A DNA stretch of 64,000 nt from Roseburia hominis (GTDB lineage Bacteria; Bacillota; Clostridia; Lachnospirales; Lachnospiraceae). The notes beneath the pieces were generated by a model. That model ran no database searches, was not told where the DNA came from, and was given only the letters and a program-made list of their open reading frames with translations. Position 1 is the stretch's first letter, and each line of letters starts with the position of its first letter. The DNA lies in NCBI GenBank assembly GCA_040702975.1, contig CP159990.1, positions 3,968,001 to 4,032,000 of the forward strand. Direction: 5' to 3'. Made by a program: the position numbers and the translations under genes. Positions 8,663 to 17,126 of the stretch are shown here, one piece after another.

Positions 8663-8719
8663 CTTACATTCTCCTATTGTCATGCCTGCTGATTCCTACA
8701 CGCTTTGGCCCTATGCGGC

Positions 8720-8977
8720 TTACAAATTCTCCTGCATAAATTTGCTGATTGCCTCGTAAGCTGCATCCTCGTCTGCGCCGTCAAAAGTCAGAGTTACTTC
8801 GTCGCCCTTTTTTGCAGCCAGTCCCATCACGCCGAAAATCGCCTTGCAATTCATTGCCTTTCCACCCTTTGCGATCTTAATATCGCAGGCAAATTCCTTA
8901 ACTGCCTTTACTAACATTCCTGCCGGACGTGCATGGATTCCTTCCGGGTCTGTGATCACATACTTAAATTCTTTCAT
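8720..8977 (-). CDS. ptsH: HPr phosphocarrier lacking the regulatory serine
   Basis: An 85-residue phosphocarrier that accepts phosphate from enzyme I on His15 (EGIHARPAG) and donates it to the fructose EIIA. The start is chosen at ATG preceded by GGAGGAAATTATC. Firmicute HPr normally has Ser46 in a KSIMGV context, phosphorylated by HPr kinase to drive CcpA catabolite repression. Here the equivalent reads CKAIFGVMGL, so Ser46 is replaced by Ala. It is therefore predicted to work in transport but not as a serine-phosphorylated corepressor. It differs from Crh, which lacks His15. It sits between fruA and ptsI in the operon. Confidence 0.93.
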   Translation of the reverse strand: MKEFKYVITDPEGIHARPAGMLVKAVKEFACDIKIAKGGKAMNCKAIFGVMGLAAKKGDEVTLTFDGADEDAAYEAISKFMQENL

Positions 8978-9104
8978 GATAATTTCCTCCATTTTCTTAT
9001 TATTTTTTAATCTTTTATAAACTTTTGTTCACATTTTACCATACTTAAAACATTCAAGCACCGTTTTTAATAAGTCATTTTGTCATTTTGACAGAATTGT
9101 ATAA

Positions 9105-11018
9105 CTACTCCACTTTTTTCTTTAACACTCCCAGAAGTACCGCAGAAACCACGGTGCCGATAACCAGCGCAAGAAGATACATCAGTGCATTTCCCATGAC
9201 CGGTACTACGAAGATTCCGCCGTGAGGTGCCATCAGTGTACAGCCAAATGCCATGGATAATGCGCCTGCCACGCCTGATCCGATGATGCAGGCCGGGAGT
9301 ACATGAAGCGGATCTGCCGCTGCAAACGGGATGGCTCCTTCTGTAATAAATGCGAGTCCCATAATAAAGTTAGTCGGTCCGGATTCTCTTTCTTCTTTTG
9401 TAAATTTATTCTTGAACAGCAGAGTTGCCAGTGCGATCGCACACGGAGGCGTCATACCGCCAATCATAACTGCTGCCATAATATCGTAATTGCCTGCCGC
9501 GATTGCCGCGGTACCAAACACGTAAGCTGCCTTGTTGAACGGGCCGCCCATATCAATGGCCATCATACCGCCAAGAATCAGACCGAGAATGATCTTGCTG
9601 GAACCGCCCATGCTGGTAAGACCGTTGTTCATTGCCGTATTAATTCCGCCCATGATCGGTTCTACCACAAACGTCATCAAAAGTCCAATCACCAGAATTC
9701 CCACTACCGGGTAAATGAGTACCGGTGCGATCTTCTCAATCGCCTGGGGCAGCTTATCGCACACTTTCCGGAGTCCTATGATAATGTAGCCAGCCGCAAA
9801 ACCTGCTACCAACGCTCCGAGAAATCCGGAACTTCCACTTGCTGCCATCATACCGCCTACAAATCCAACTGCCAGCGCCGGCCTGTCTCCGATTGCCATC
9901 GCGATGAATCCTGCCAGTACCGGGAGCATAAACCCAAATGCCACGCCGCCGATGTTTTTGAACAAGGCTGCAACCGGTGTGATCGTACCAAAGTTTGCTC
10001 TCTCTGCTGCGGAAAGTGCATTCATATCCACCAAAAGTCCATCAATCAGGAATGCGATCGCGATCAGAATACCACCGCCTACCACGAACGGAAGCATATG
10101 AGAGACGCCATTCATGAGCTGTGTGTAAAGCTGATGTCCCACACCGCCACTGGATTTGCCCTGTGCTGCCGGTTTTGCAGATGCATTTGCACTATGGTAT
10201 ACCGGTACATCTCCGGAAATAGCCAACGCGATCAGCTCATCTGCCTTGTTAATTCCATCGGACACCTGACGCTCGATCACCTTTTTCCCGTCAAAACGTT
10301 CCATCGGTACCTGCGCATCTGCCGCTACGATAATGCAGTCAGCCTCTGCAATCTCTTTATCGGTAAGAACATTCTTCGCGCCGCCGGAACCTCTGGTCTC
10401 TACCTTTACGAAACAATTCTTCGCCTTTGCGGCCTTCTCAATTCCTTCTGCGGCCATATAGGTATGTGCAATTCCTGTCGGGCAGGAGGTCACTGCAAGG
10501 ATCTTCACCTGATCTGCCTGCGCTTCTCCCATATCAGCCAGACGCTCATCTACACTTTTCTTCTCCTCATCGGCTTTATCGATGATCTCCAAAAACTCTT
10601 CCGGAGAAGATGCTCCGCGAAGACTTGCCGTAAATTCTTCGTCCATCAACATCATGGACAATTTACTGAGTACGTCCAGATGCACGTTGTCTTTGGTATT
10701 CGGCGCTGCGATCAAAAACATGAGCGTCACCGGCTCGCCGTCCAGAGACTCGAATTCCACACCATCTTTTACCACCATCGCTGCAAGACCCGGCCTTGTG
10801 ACCGCATCACATTTTCCATGAGGAATCGCAATCCCTTCTCCAATGCCCGTGGTACTTTCTTCTTCTCTCGCATACACCTGCTTACGATAACCTTCAACAT
10901 CATTGATCTTCCCGCTTTTTGCCATCAACTCGATGATCGCATCAAGCGCCTCTTTCTTACTCTTTGGTGCTCCGGTAAGAGAAATGCTTCTTACGTCCAG
11001 CAAATCTGTAATCCTCAT
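9105..11018 (-). CDS. fruA: PTS fructose transporter EIIABC
   Basis: A 637-residue fused fructose permease that imports fructose as fructose-1-phosphate. The start is chosen at MRITDLLD, after AAGGAGGAGC. Domain order is EIIA (about 1-150, active His in GIAIPHGKCDAV), EIIB (about 170-270, active Cys in VTSCPTGIAHTYMAAEG) and EIIC (about 300-637, multiple membrane helices, GGMMAIDMGGPFNKAAY). The A-B-C order in one chain is typical of Firmicute fructose transporters. It lies between fruK and ptsH in the same leftward operon. The inner-membrane location follows from the EIIC helices. Confidence 0.95.
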   Translation of the reverse strand: MRITDLLDVRSISLTGAPKSKKEALDAIIELMAKSGKINDVEGYRKQVYAREEESTTGIGEGIAIPHGKCDAVTRPGLAAMVVKDGVEFESLDGEPVTLMFLIAAPNTKDNVHLDVLSKLSMMLMDEEFTASLRGASSPEEFLEIIDKADEEKKSVDERLADMGEAQADQVKILAVTSCPTGIAHTYMAAEGIEKAAKAKNCFVKVETRGSGGAKNVLTDKEIAEADCIIVAADAQVPMERFDGKKVIERQVSDGINKADELIALAISGDVPVYHSANASAKPAAQGKSSGGVGHQLYTQLMNGVSHMLPFVVGGGILIAIAFLIDGLLVDMNALSAAERANFGTITPVAALFKNIGGVAFGFMLPVLAGFIAMAIGDRPALAVGFVGGMMAASGSSGFLGALVAGFAAGYIIIGLRKVCDKLPQAIEKIAPVLIYPVVGILVIGLLMTFVVEPIMGGINTAMNNGLTSMGGSSKIILGLILGGMMAIDMGGPFNKAAYVFGTAAIAAGNYDIMAAVMIGGMTPPCAIALATLLFKNKFTKEERESGPTNFIMGLAFITEGAIPFAAADPLHVLPACIIGSGVAGALSMAFGCTLMAPHGGIFVVPVMGNALMYLLALVIGTVVSAVLLGVLKKKVE

Positions 11019-11126
11019 TGTTGCTCCTCCTTTTTCAATCATTTTACGTGGAACCTTATTAAAAAATTTCCCTTTCAAATCTATTTGCTTTATTCAGGAA
11101 ATTTTTAAATCACATTTTCTATAAAA

Positions 11127-12047
11127 TCAGGCTCTGGCCATTCCTGTGACCTGTTCATACACCGTCTGTATCTCCTCTTTCGTGGCAAGATTCTCTGAGA
11201 ATGCACTGGCGCTTCCCGCAGCCACTCCCATATGGAAAGCATATTCATAATCCTGCTTCTTAAGCCAACCTGCCATAAATCCAGCTACCATGGAATCACC
11301 GGCCCCCACACCATTCACCAATTTCCCCTTCGGTGCAGGTGCATCATAGACCTTTCCGTCTGCCGCGATCAAAACCGCGCCCTCACCGGCCATGGAAATC
11401 AACACATTCTGCGTGCCCATCTCCTGAAGCTTTCTCCCGTAAGGTACGACCTCCTCCCGGCTTCTCAATTCCACATCAAAGATCTCACCCAACTCGTGAT
11501 TATTCGGTTTGATCAAAAATGGCCGATACGGAAGCACATTCATAAGCAGCTCCCTCGTGGCATCTACCACGATCTGTATTTTCTTTCCTTCGAGCCGTTC
11601 CATAATTTTCTGATAAGCATCATCTGGCATCGATGCCGGGATACTTCCCGACAGAAACAGCACATCTCCCTCCCCCAGCCTGTCAAGCTGAGCCATCAGC
11701 ATCTGCACCTTCTCCTCACCGATCACCGGTCCCTGCCCGTTGATCTCCGTCCCGTCAATCGACTTAAGCTTTAAGTTAATTCTCGTAAATCCATCCTCAA
11801 TCCGGATAAATCCACTCTGCACTCCCATCTCTTCCAGCCGCCTTACCACTTCATCCCCGGTAAATCCAGCCACAAATCCAAGTGCCGTACTCTCGATCCC
11901 AAGATTCATAAGAACCGTAGAAACATTGATCCCCTTCCCTCCGGGAAGCAAAAGCTCCGAATCCGTCCGATTCGTAAGCCCCAGCTTAAAATCATTCACG
12001 GACACAATATAATCCAGCGACGGATTAAACGTTACCGTATAAATCAT
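11127..12047 (-). CDS. fruK: 1-phosphofructokinase
   Basis: A PfkB-family sugar kinase that converts fructose-1-phosphate to fructose-1,6-bisphosphate. 306 residues from the ATG before IYTVTFNPSLDYIV, which has AAGGAGGAAGGG upstream; the upstream in-frame extension (28 codons) overlaps the promoter and is rejected. PfkB signature 1 (GGKGINVSTVLMNLG) lies near residue 38. Signature 2 with the catalytic Asp is in NGVGAGDSMVAGFMAG near residue 248. It is the first gene of the fru operon, as is common in Firmicutes. Confidence 0.95.
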   Translation of the reverse strand: MIYTVTFNPSLDYIVSVNDFKLGLTNRTDSELLLPGGKGINVSTVLMNLGIESTALGFVAGFTGDEVVRRLEEMGVQSGFIRIEDGFTRINLKLKSIDGTEINGQGPVIGEEKVQMLMAQLDRLGEGDVLFLSGSIPASMPDDAYQKIMERLEGKKIQIVVDATRELLMNVLPYRPFLIKPNNHELGEIFDVELRSREEVVPYGRKLQEMGTQNVLISMAGEGAVLIAADGKVYDAPAPKGKLVNGVGAGDSMVAGFMAGWLKKQDYEYAFHMGVAAGSASAFSENLATKEEIQTVYEQVTGMARA

Positions 12048-12098
12048 ATCCCTTCCTCCTTCATTCATCTTTTTGCTCGTCTTTGACTTTATACCCAT

Positions 12099-12127
12099 AT
12101 TATAATTCCAAATTCGTTCAAAGTCAA
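12099..12127 (-). promoter_or_regulatory. fru operon promoter
   Basis: On the minus strand TTGACT (12122-12127), a 17-bp spacer and TATAAT (12099-12104) stand about 50 bp upstream of fruK. This is a near-consensus sigma-A promoter. Confidence 0.8.
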
Positions 12128-12132
12128 TCAAA
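12115..12132 (-). promoter_or_regulatory. Probable FruR operator 1 over the -35 box
   Basis: TTTGATTGACTTTGAACG on the minus strand overlaps the -35 box of the fru promoter. It matches 15 of 18 bases of the inverted copy at 12188-12205. Such an arrangement fits a DeoR-family repressor; the assignment to FruR is inferred from the operon. Confidence 0.5.
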
Positions 12133-12187
12133 CTAATTCACAAATATACACCCTATTTTTCGTAACATTTGCACAATTTTGAATTTA

Positions 12188-12205
12188 TTTGATTGTTTTT
12201 GACCG
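12188..12205 (+). promoter_or_regulatory. Probable FruR operator 2
   Basis: TTTGATTGTTTTTGACCG on the plus strand is the inverted partner of operator 1, about 56 bp upstream of it on the transcription axis. The spacing could allow looping by a tetrameric repressor. Confidence 0.45.
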
Positions 12206-12561
12206 TTTTCATTATTTCCATACTCACTCACACCCATACCGTTCTCACTCTTTCACAAATCCCTAACCACCACTTCCCTATAAAATATACTCCCCAATTT
12301 CCCAAACACCATACTATTTATTTCCAAAATCCCTCATTATCACCACCAACATTTTGCGCAATAAAAAAAGCCCACCCGGGCCTCATTCCACACTACCTAT
12401 CCTTGTTTATTTGTTTGCTCCATCTGCTTTTCTACATAATCAATAAATTCATTCAATAAAGTATTATCTATTGCGCCTCCATCATTTAACATATCCTGTA
12501 ATAACTCCTTCTCCACCCAGTTCAATTAATCCAATCTGAAGGTGGTTTTCTAACATCCGAA
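12206..12561. other. Spacer between fru operon and Rhs locus
   Basis: AT-rich, pyrimidine-skewed sequence without a supported gene. It contains a terminator for leftward transcripts from the Rhs locus at 12363-12383. A 3' scrap of Rhs-like sequence may lie in 12400-12560, but is not clear enough to call. Confidence 0.5.
12363..12383 (-). terminator. Terminator at the left end of the Rhs locus
   Basis: On the minus strand a short stem AGGCCC/GGGCTT with loop GGGT is followed by seven T residues. Confidence 0.55.
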
Positions 12562-12643
12562 AACCCAGCTGTCCTCACTGGTAAAGTCACCATGCTCCGG
12601 ATTATAATACCTTGCCCGCAGATACTGAACTGCATATTCGTGG
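12562..12643 (-). pseudogene. Rhs core fragment
   Basis: The minus strand encodes QYLRARYYNPEHGDFTSEDSW, the end of an Rhs-associated core, with no flanking core or toxin. It closely resembles the core at about 16680-16740 and 19545-19600. It marks the start of a further displaced module whose tip has been lost. Confidence 0.75.
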
Positions 12644-12648
12644 AAGGA

Positions 12649-13044
12649 CTAAATTACTATATACACCACAAAATTTCTTGGTGCTCCACCCACACAATTC
12701 TTAATCACATCAGCCTTCCAATAAGGTAAAATTGAAATGCAAAGATTAGAAAAAATAATTTCTTTTGCATGGTAATCTCTTTTTAAAAACTGGTCAACGT
12801 TTTTAAAAATCAGCATAATACAATCTTGTTCAATCCATTCAAGATCACACATCCAATCATTGTAACTATCAAATCCTTCCGAGAAGATTGGAAACTTTAA
12901 CTCTTTCGACATGAATGATAAATAATCTTGTCGATTTGCTATCTGTGCACCATCAATTTCTACCTCAAAGATATCACCACTCTCATTCTTTAGTTTCCTA
13001 ATATACTCTAATTCGCCCTCGGTAACAAATTCTATCTTATTCAC
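12649..13044 (-). CDS. Barstar-like immunity protein
   Basis: A 131-residue predicted inhibitor of the adjacent barnase-like toxin tip. The segment FSEGFDSYNDWMCDLEWIEQ matches the helical inhibitor region of barstar-family proteins, where an acidic residue after the Trp plugs the RNase active site. IMLIFKNVDQFLKRD resembles the following beta-strand/helix. It starts at GTG, whose first base is the last base of the toxin stop codon, with GGAGGAGATAA upstream, so the two are translationally coupled. The C-terminal 15 residues are hydrophobic and diverge from barstar, so the end may be altered by recombination with the Rhs scrap downstream. Confidence 0.75.
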   Translation of the reverse strand: MNKIEFVTEGELEYIRKLKNESGDIFEVEIDGAQIANRQDYLSFMSKELKFPIFSEGFDSYNDWMCDLEWIEQDCIMLIFKNVDQFLKRDYHAKEIIFSNLCISILPYWKADVIKNCVGGAPRNFVVYIVI

Positions 13045-13247
13045 TACTTATCTCCTCCTTTTATTTTCACAAAGCTTGGTAAATCTGTAGGATTTTTGCT
13101 TGCTCCATAGTGGCTATCCGTATAATAAATTGAACCATCCGAACCGACAATAAAACGTTCTGTATCTCTTCCCATACCAGGCAATTTATTATTCACATCA
13201 AATTCTTTATAGTTTATTTGTTGCCCATTAGCATCTATTTGTGGCAA
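13044..13247 (-). CDS. Truncated barnase-like ribonuclease toxin tip
   Basis: The 3' end of an Rhs-borne toxin, displaced from its core. The recognisable reading frame extends upstream to about 13289 (GARKYYNIDGKLPQ before the nominal TTG start) and ends there at a stop. The barnase/RNase N1-type catalytic set is visible: Glu in NYKEFDV, Arg residues in GRDTERFIVGSDG and His in YTDSHYG, followed by FVKIKG. The N-terminal helices and any delivery domain are missing, so it cannot be secreted alone. It is immediately coupled to a barstar-like gene, which confirms the pairing. Confidence 0.72.
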   Translation of the reverse strand: MPQIDANGQQINYKEFDVNNKLPGMGRDTERFIVGSDGSIYYTDSHYGASKNPTDLPSFVKIKGGDK

Positions 13248-13445
13248 TTTCCCGTCTATATTATAATATTTTCTAGCCCCCTCCCATTAAAATACTTTGC
13301 GTATAAACTCTACCGCACGCATGTCAGCAAAAGCAGATGTATACAGTTTAAATGCCGAACGACATCTCATTTCTTTCGCTGTGGGATATCGCCAGCAAAG
13401 TTGGGTGATATTTGGTAATTATCCCCCCTTTGCAAGCGAATAAAA

Positions 13446-13751
13446 TTAATATCCTTGCTCCTTGTAAATACCGTCTGAAAACTTCCTTATAAATCCTTTT
13501 GCTGGAAAATCAGGATAATTAACCTCCCAAAGACAGCCACATTTTAAACATCTATACCATTTAGTTGCAAACCACTCTTTAACTCTATCTCTCTCTTTCC
13601 ACACATAATAAGGCTTTTGAGGAATTTCTTCTACAAATATTCCTTGCTTTATCTGTTGGGAAAAAAACTCTTTGACCTTCTCTAACTCCTTGATGGAAGT
13701 AATATTTATTTCTATTCTTTCATCACAATCGCAATCTAATTTACAAACCAT
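13446..13751 (-). CDS. Putative immunity protein with zinc-ribbon-like cysteines
   Basis: A 101-residue protein of no family I can name. Cysteines cluster at the N-terminus (CKLDCDC) and in CLKCGCLW near residue 68, resembling a metal site. It overlaps the end of the upstream Rhs tip gene by 16 bp and has GGAGGTAG before its ATG. Position and coupling suggest it neutralises the tip encoded by 13736-14977. No signal peptide; presumed cytoplasmic. Confidence 0.65.
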   Translation of the reverse strand: MVCKLDCDCDERIEINITSIKELEKVKEFFSQQIKQGIFVEEIPQKPYYVWKERDRVKEWFATKWYRCLKCGCLWEVNYPDFPAKGFIRKFSDGIYKEQGY

Positions 13752-14977
13752 AAAGCATCTACCTCCGGAATATATACTTGATTTCCACCACCCATTAACA
13801 TTCCAGCTCCACCATTTATGACTTGTGGTGCAGCTGTACCTTCATAAATCGTCGTTCCCTTTGGCACTATTACTTCTGTTACTTGTGTGGCAGTATTTCC
13901 CCAATCTGGATTTAATGCCAAATCCATCTGTGATTGCATTCCTCCATTTTGTGGTGTTCTTGTCATATAGCGTCCAACCTCTGTCGCATCAGCAGCTCCG
14001 ATAACAGCCATTGTTGCCCCAATCAAAATGGGAACAAGTATTGTGCCTCCACTCGCAACCACTGCAAAAACTATGGAAGTTCCTGCCGCTGCTACTGACA
14101 ATCCACGCGCAACTTTGATATTTCCATCGCTAATTCTCTCTGTATCCGGAGTACACAGTTCCCGCTTGACAAGACGCTGTGTTCTTGCTTTGGACTGTGC
14201 AATGTAGTTTTGATATGCAGTGTATGTGCTCTGGTTATTTCTTCCATTGCTCTGCGGTCCGCCTGTTGATGGCCCTCCCGTAGTCGACATTCGTGAGTAC
14301 ATTCGTTTCGTTGTCTGATTTTTGGTCACTACATTCCTTACGATCCTCGCCGTATTGGTTTTAGGTGATGGCATCGGCACACGGTGCCCTGACGGGTCCG
14401 TATAGTTCACCGGATTGTTCATCGTATAGGCATAGCGGTTCCGGCTCAGCGGCAGATCCAGATAGCCCGCCCAGCTGTCCTCACTGGTGAAGTTCCCATT
14501 CTCCGGATCATAATACCTCGCCCGCAGATACTGCAGGCCCGTGTTCGTATTCGTGGATTCTCCATTGTAGCCATAGTAGCTGATTCCATCCGGCTCGCCA
14601 AAAGTGAGCGCTCCATATGGGTCATACCGATAGCTGTTCTTCATGGTGCCGCCGGAATCCGTAAGTCCTGCCACGTTTCCCTGGCCGTCATGCAGATAGT
14701 AGAACGCTCTGTCCGCCGTATCTTTGCCGAGTCTCTGCTCCCCGTAGGTGTACGCTGCTTTCATCTTTCCGTCCACCTTCAGTTCCATCAGGACTTCCGC
14801 ATTCTCCCGGTTGACATCGTTCACATACTGGGTGATGGTATAGTTCCGTTCCTGCCTTTTTTTCGGAACAAGAGCTGCAAGCTGTTCTACCGGGCTGTCT
14901 CCTTTCCCGGTCTTTGCACTCTCCGGGATCAGAACGCTGCATTTTTGTTTCTTCCTCCCATCTTCCACGTAATCCAT
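13736..14977 (-). CDS. Displaced Rhs core end with toxin tip of unknown family
   Basis: A 413-residue orphan Rhs module without N-terminus. It carries the Rhs-associated core (YDPYGALTFGEP, YLRARYYDPENGNFTSEDSW, DPSGHRVP), then the conserved linker (TKRMYSRMSTTGGPSTGG, RELCTPDTERISDG), a hydrophobic hairpin (about 285-330) and a short tip: VTEVIVPKGTTIYEGTAAPQ ... GGGNQVYIPEVDALWF. The tip family is not certain; the GGGxQVYIP pattern suggests a compact enzyme, perhaps ADP-ribosyltransferase-like. Core homology continues upstream to about 15055 but with a deletion of roughly 40 codons relative to the long Rhs gene. The nominal start is internal and weak, so expression is doubtful. Nucleotide identity to 18302-21814 is visibly high. 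Confidence 0.75.
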   Translation of the reverse strand: MDYVEDGRKKQKCSVLIPESAKTGKGDSPVEQLAALVPKKRQERNYTITQYVNDVNRENAEVLMELKVDGKMKAAYTYGEQRLGKDTADRAFYYLHDGQGNVAGLTDSGGTMKNSYRYDPYGALTFGEPDGISYYGYNGESTNTNTGLQYLRARYYDPENGNFTSEDSWAGYLDLPLSRNRYAYTMNNPVNYTDPSGHRVPMPSPKTNTARIVRNVVTKNQTTKRMYSRMSTTGGPSTGGPQSNGRNNQSTYTAYQNYIAQSKARTQRLVKRELCTPDTERISDGNIKVARGLSVAAAGTSIVFAVVASGGTILVPILIGATMAVIGAADATEVGRYMTRTPQNGGMQSQMDLALNPDWGNTATQVTEVIVPKGTTIYEGTAAPQVINGGAGMLMGGGNQVYIPEVDALWFVN

Positions 14978-15106
14978 CTGGAACAGCTTGCTGCCTTTCC
15001 TATCATACTGGTAGGTCGTAGTTTTGCTCTTCTTCGCTTTGTAATCTGTATACTACACTAAGATTGAATGATGTCCTACAAAATTATGTGAAACCCTTCA
15101 CTCTAA

Positions 15107-15517
15107 CTATACTCTAAATACATAAATATGATCAATGGGTGCCCTTAATTCATCCCATTCCTCCCATTCATCTACATCCTCTAATTCAAAACAGATTCCC
15201 TTATCTACCTCCATTTCATAAGTATCATATACCTCTACATAATTTCCTACTAAACCTTTTACATCTTTTAATGTTGATCCCAGACCTATAACACCTTTAT
15301 ACTTTCCTTCAAAATCCCCCTCTACACCAATTTGATCTACTTTCCCATCGCTCGCAATCCAAAATCTTGCATTTTCAACTTTAATTATTGAACCCATTTC
15401 TAGAAATTCCTCCTGATAATCCTCACCAGCGGCTCTCAGAAGTTCTTCTTTGTCAATCCCAAGCCTAATATTGCCAATTCTAACACCTGGAATTATTGGA
15501 CCATCTTGAATTTTCAT
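15107..15517 (-). CDS. Putative immunity protein for the adjacent Rhs tip
   Basis: A 136-residue acidic cytoplasmic protein starting directly after the stop of the 15518-16627 tip, with AAGGTG overlapping that stop. IPGVRIGNIRLGIDKEELLRAAG resembles the opening strand-helix of small BLIP/SmpA-like folds found in some immunity proteins; the rest (LGSTLKDVKGLVGNYVEVYDTYEM) repeats a similar pattern, hinting at two related halves. Family not assigned. The role is inferred from position. Confidence 0.65.
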   Translation of the reverse strand: MKIQDGPIIPGVRIGNIRLGIDKEELLRAAGEDYQEEFLEMGSIIKVENARFWIASDGKVDQIGVEGDFEGKYKGVIGLGSTLKDVKGLVGNYVEVYDTYEMEVDKGICFELEDVDEWEEWDELRAPIDHIYVFRV

Positions 15518-16627
15518 CTACTGCACCTTCCTTATATTAATAAAACCATTTAAACTAGTTCCTTCATAAAAATCAATAATCTGACCTGTTGATTTATTGA
15601 TTATTGCCTGTTTTCCTCCCGCTCTGATTATAACTTGCGTCTGACGCCCTTGATCCCCTCTATTAGAATTCCATATACCTTCAAATATTTCAGCAGTTCC
15701 CTTGTTTTCTTCAATAAACGCTCTCGCGCCTGCATCATATTCTTTTTTGCTTCCAAATCCCATACTTCTACCATGCTTGTTAAAATGCTTTCCCAGCTGA
15801 TACATCCTTTGGTCAGATATCTTTAGCTGTTCTCCATACCCAAGTACCGTAGCTTCTTCATTTTTCCACTTTGCCTTTTCACTTATATTGGTTGTATTAT
15901 TACCCTTACTGGGATTTATCATTTCGGCAAATAATACTATCCATGGTGCTGTCAGCATCAACGCGTATGCGGTCGTATTATACAGTCCTTCATCACCGCC
16001 AAATAAATATTCTTTCACCAAATTCAGTAAGTCATTACTTGGGTCTGTTAATCCATACCATATATCAAATCCGCCCTCTGTTATATCAGAAGCACCAATC
16101 AATGCCATAGAAGAGCCTACAAAAAACGGTAGTAGAGCACCACCACTTAAAACTACAGCAGCGGCAAGAGCCGTCCCTGCCATGCCTACTATTGCTCCCC
16201 GGCAAAATTGTGCCCCGCCACTCAAGCTCCGCTCCAGGTCAACTTTTTCTGTATCCGGAGTACAAAGTTCCCGCTTGACAAGACGCTGTGTTCTTGCTTT
16301 GGCCTGTGCAATGTAGTTTTGATATGAAGTGTATGTGCTCTGGTTATTTCTCCCATTGCTCTGCGGTCCGCCTGTTGATGGCCCTCCCGTAGTCGACATT
16401 CGTGAGTACATTCGTTTCGTTGTCTGATTTTTGGTCACTACATTCCTTACGATGCTCGCTGTATTGGTTTTCGCAGCCGACACCTTACTGGTTCTATTTG
16501 GCGCATTTCCTCCCGCAGTTGGCCCCCCATTTGTCGCCCGCCGCGTTGTCGTACTCCTGCTTCCTGCAGGTGATGGCGTCGGCACACGGTGCCCTGACGG
16601 GTCCGTATAATTCACCGGATTGTTCAT
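15518..16627 (-). CDS. Displaced Rhs core end with nuclease-like toxin tip
   Basis: 369 residues starting inside the Rhs core (MNNPVNYTDPSGHRVP). Core homology runs back to about 16830. After the conserved linker comes a hydrophobic hairpin (GAIVGMAGTALAAAVVLSGG ... FVGSSMALIG) that differs from the other modules. The tip holds LGKHFNKHGRSMGFGSKKEY and QVIIRAGGKQAIINKSTGQI. The KHG...K.Y..A..F pattern followed by a beta-rich half is typical of BECR-fold RNase toxins (colicin E5/D-like); this is inference from pattern, not a confirmed match. It lacks an N-terminus and secretion signal. The immunity candidate 15107-15517 follows without a gap. Confidence 0.72.
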   Translation of the reverse strand: MNNPVNYTDPSGHRVPTPSPAGSRSTTTRRATNGGPTAGGNAPNRTSKVSAAKTNTASIVRNVVTKNQTTKRMYSRMSTTGGPSTGGPQSNGRNNQSTYTSYQNYIAQAKARTQRLVKRELCTPDTEKVDLERSLSGGAQFCRGAIVGMAGTALAAAVVLSGGALLPFFVGSSMALIGASDITEGGFDIWYGLTDPSNDLLNLVKEYLFGGDEGLYNTTAYALMLTAPWIVLFAEMINPSKGNNTTNISEKAKWKNEEATVLGYGEQLKISDQRMYQLGKHFNKHGRSMGFGSKKEYDAGARAFIEENKGTAEIFEGIWNSNRGDQGRQTQVIIRAGGKQAIINKSTGQIIDFYEGTSLNGFINIRKVQ

Positions 16628-16650
16628 CGTATAGGCATAGCGGTTCCGGC

Positions 16651-16960
16651 TCAGCGGCAGATCCAGATAGCCTGCCCAGCTGTCCTCACTGGTGAAGTTC
16701 CCATTCTCCGGATCATAATACCTTGCCCGCAGATACTGCAGGCCCGTGTTCGTATTCGTGGATTCTCCATTGTAGCCATAGTAGTTGATTCCATCCGGCT
16801 CTCCAAAGGTGAGCGCTTCATATGGGTTATACCATAGATGGTCTTGTTCTTCTTCGCCTTGTCATCTGTTCTGGAGATGAACTGGTTCGCGTCATTATAC
16901 TTATACGTAACAGACTCTACGGTCCTGCACGTCTTAGTCTTGATTTTAAAATTTATTTCC
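16651..16960 (-). pseudogene. Rhs core remnant with frameshift and deletion
   Basis: Encodes VESVTYKYNDANQFISRTDD in one frame, then switches frame into YEALTFGEPDG of the downstream core. Relative to the long Rhs gene, about 200 codons between these points are deleted. It shows that the 15518-16627 module is cut from an older full-length gene. Confidence 0.75.
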
Positions 16961-17126
16961 GGCCAGTAACATCTATTTGCGACAATTTTCAAACTGATTA
17001 TACATATACCCTCAGGTAAAATATGCTTGTAGCGAAATGTGTATTAATTCAAGGCAGGGTGGTTTTATGCCACCCTGTCCCTATCTGTCGTCCAGCAAAA
17101 CCGGGCAAATCAATGAACAAAATATT

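Noticed and set aside
8720..8977. Crh rather than HPr
   Set aside because: Crh lacks the phosphoryl-accepting His15, which is present here.
9303..11108. 601-codon open frame on the plus strand
   Set aside because: It is fully antisense to fruA, has a Cys/His/Arg-rich composition typical of shadow frames and no ribosome binding site.
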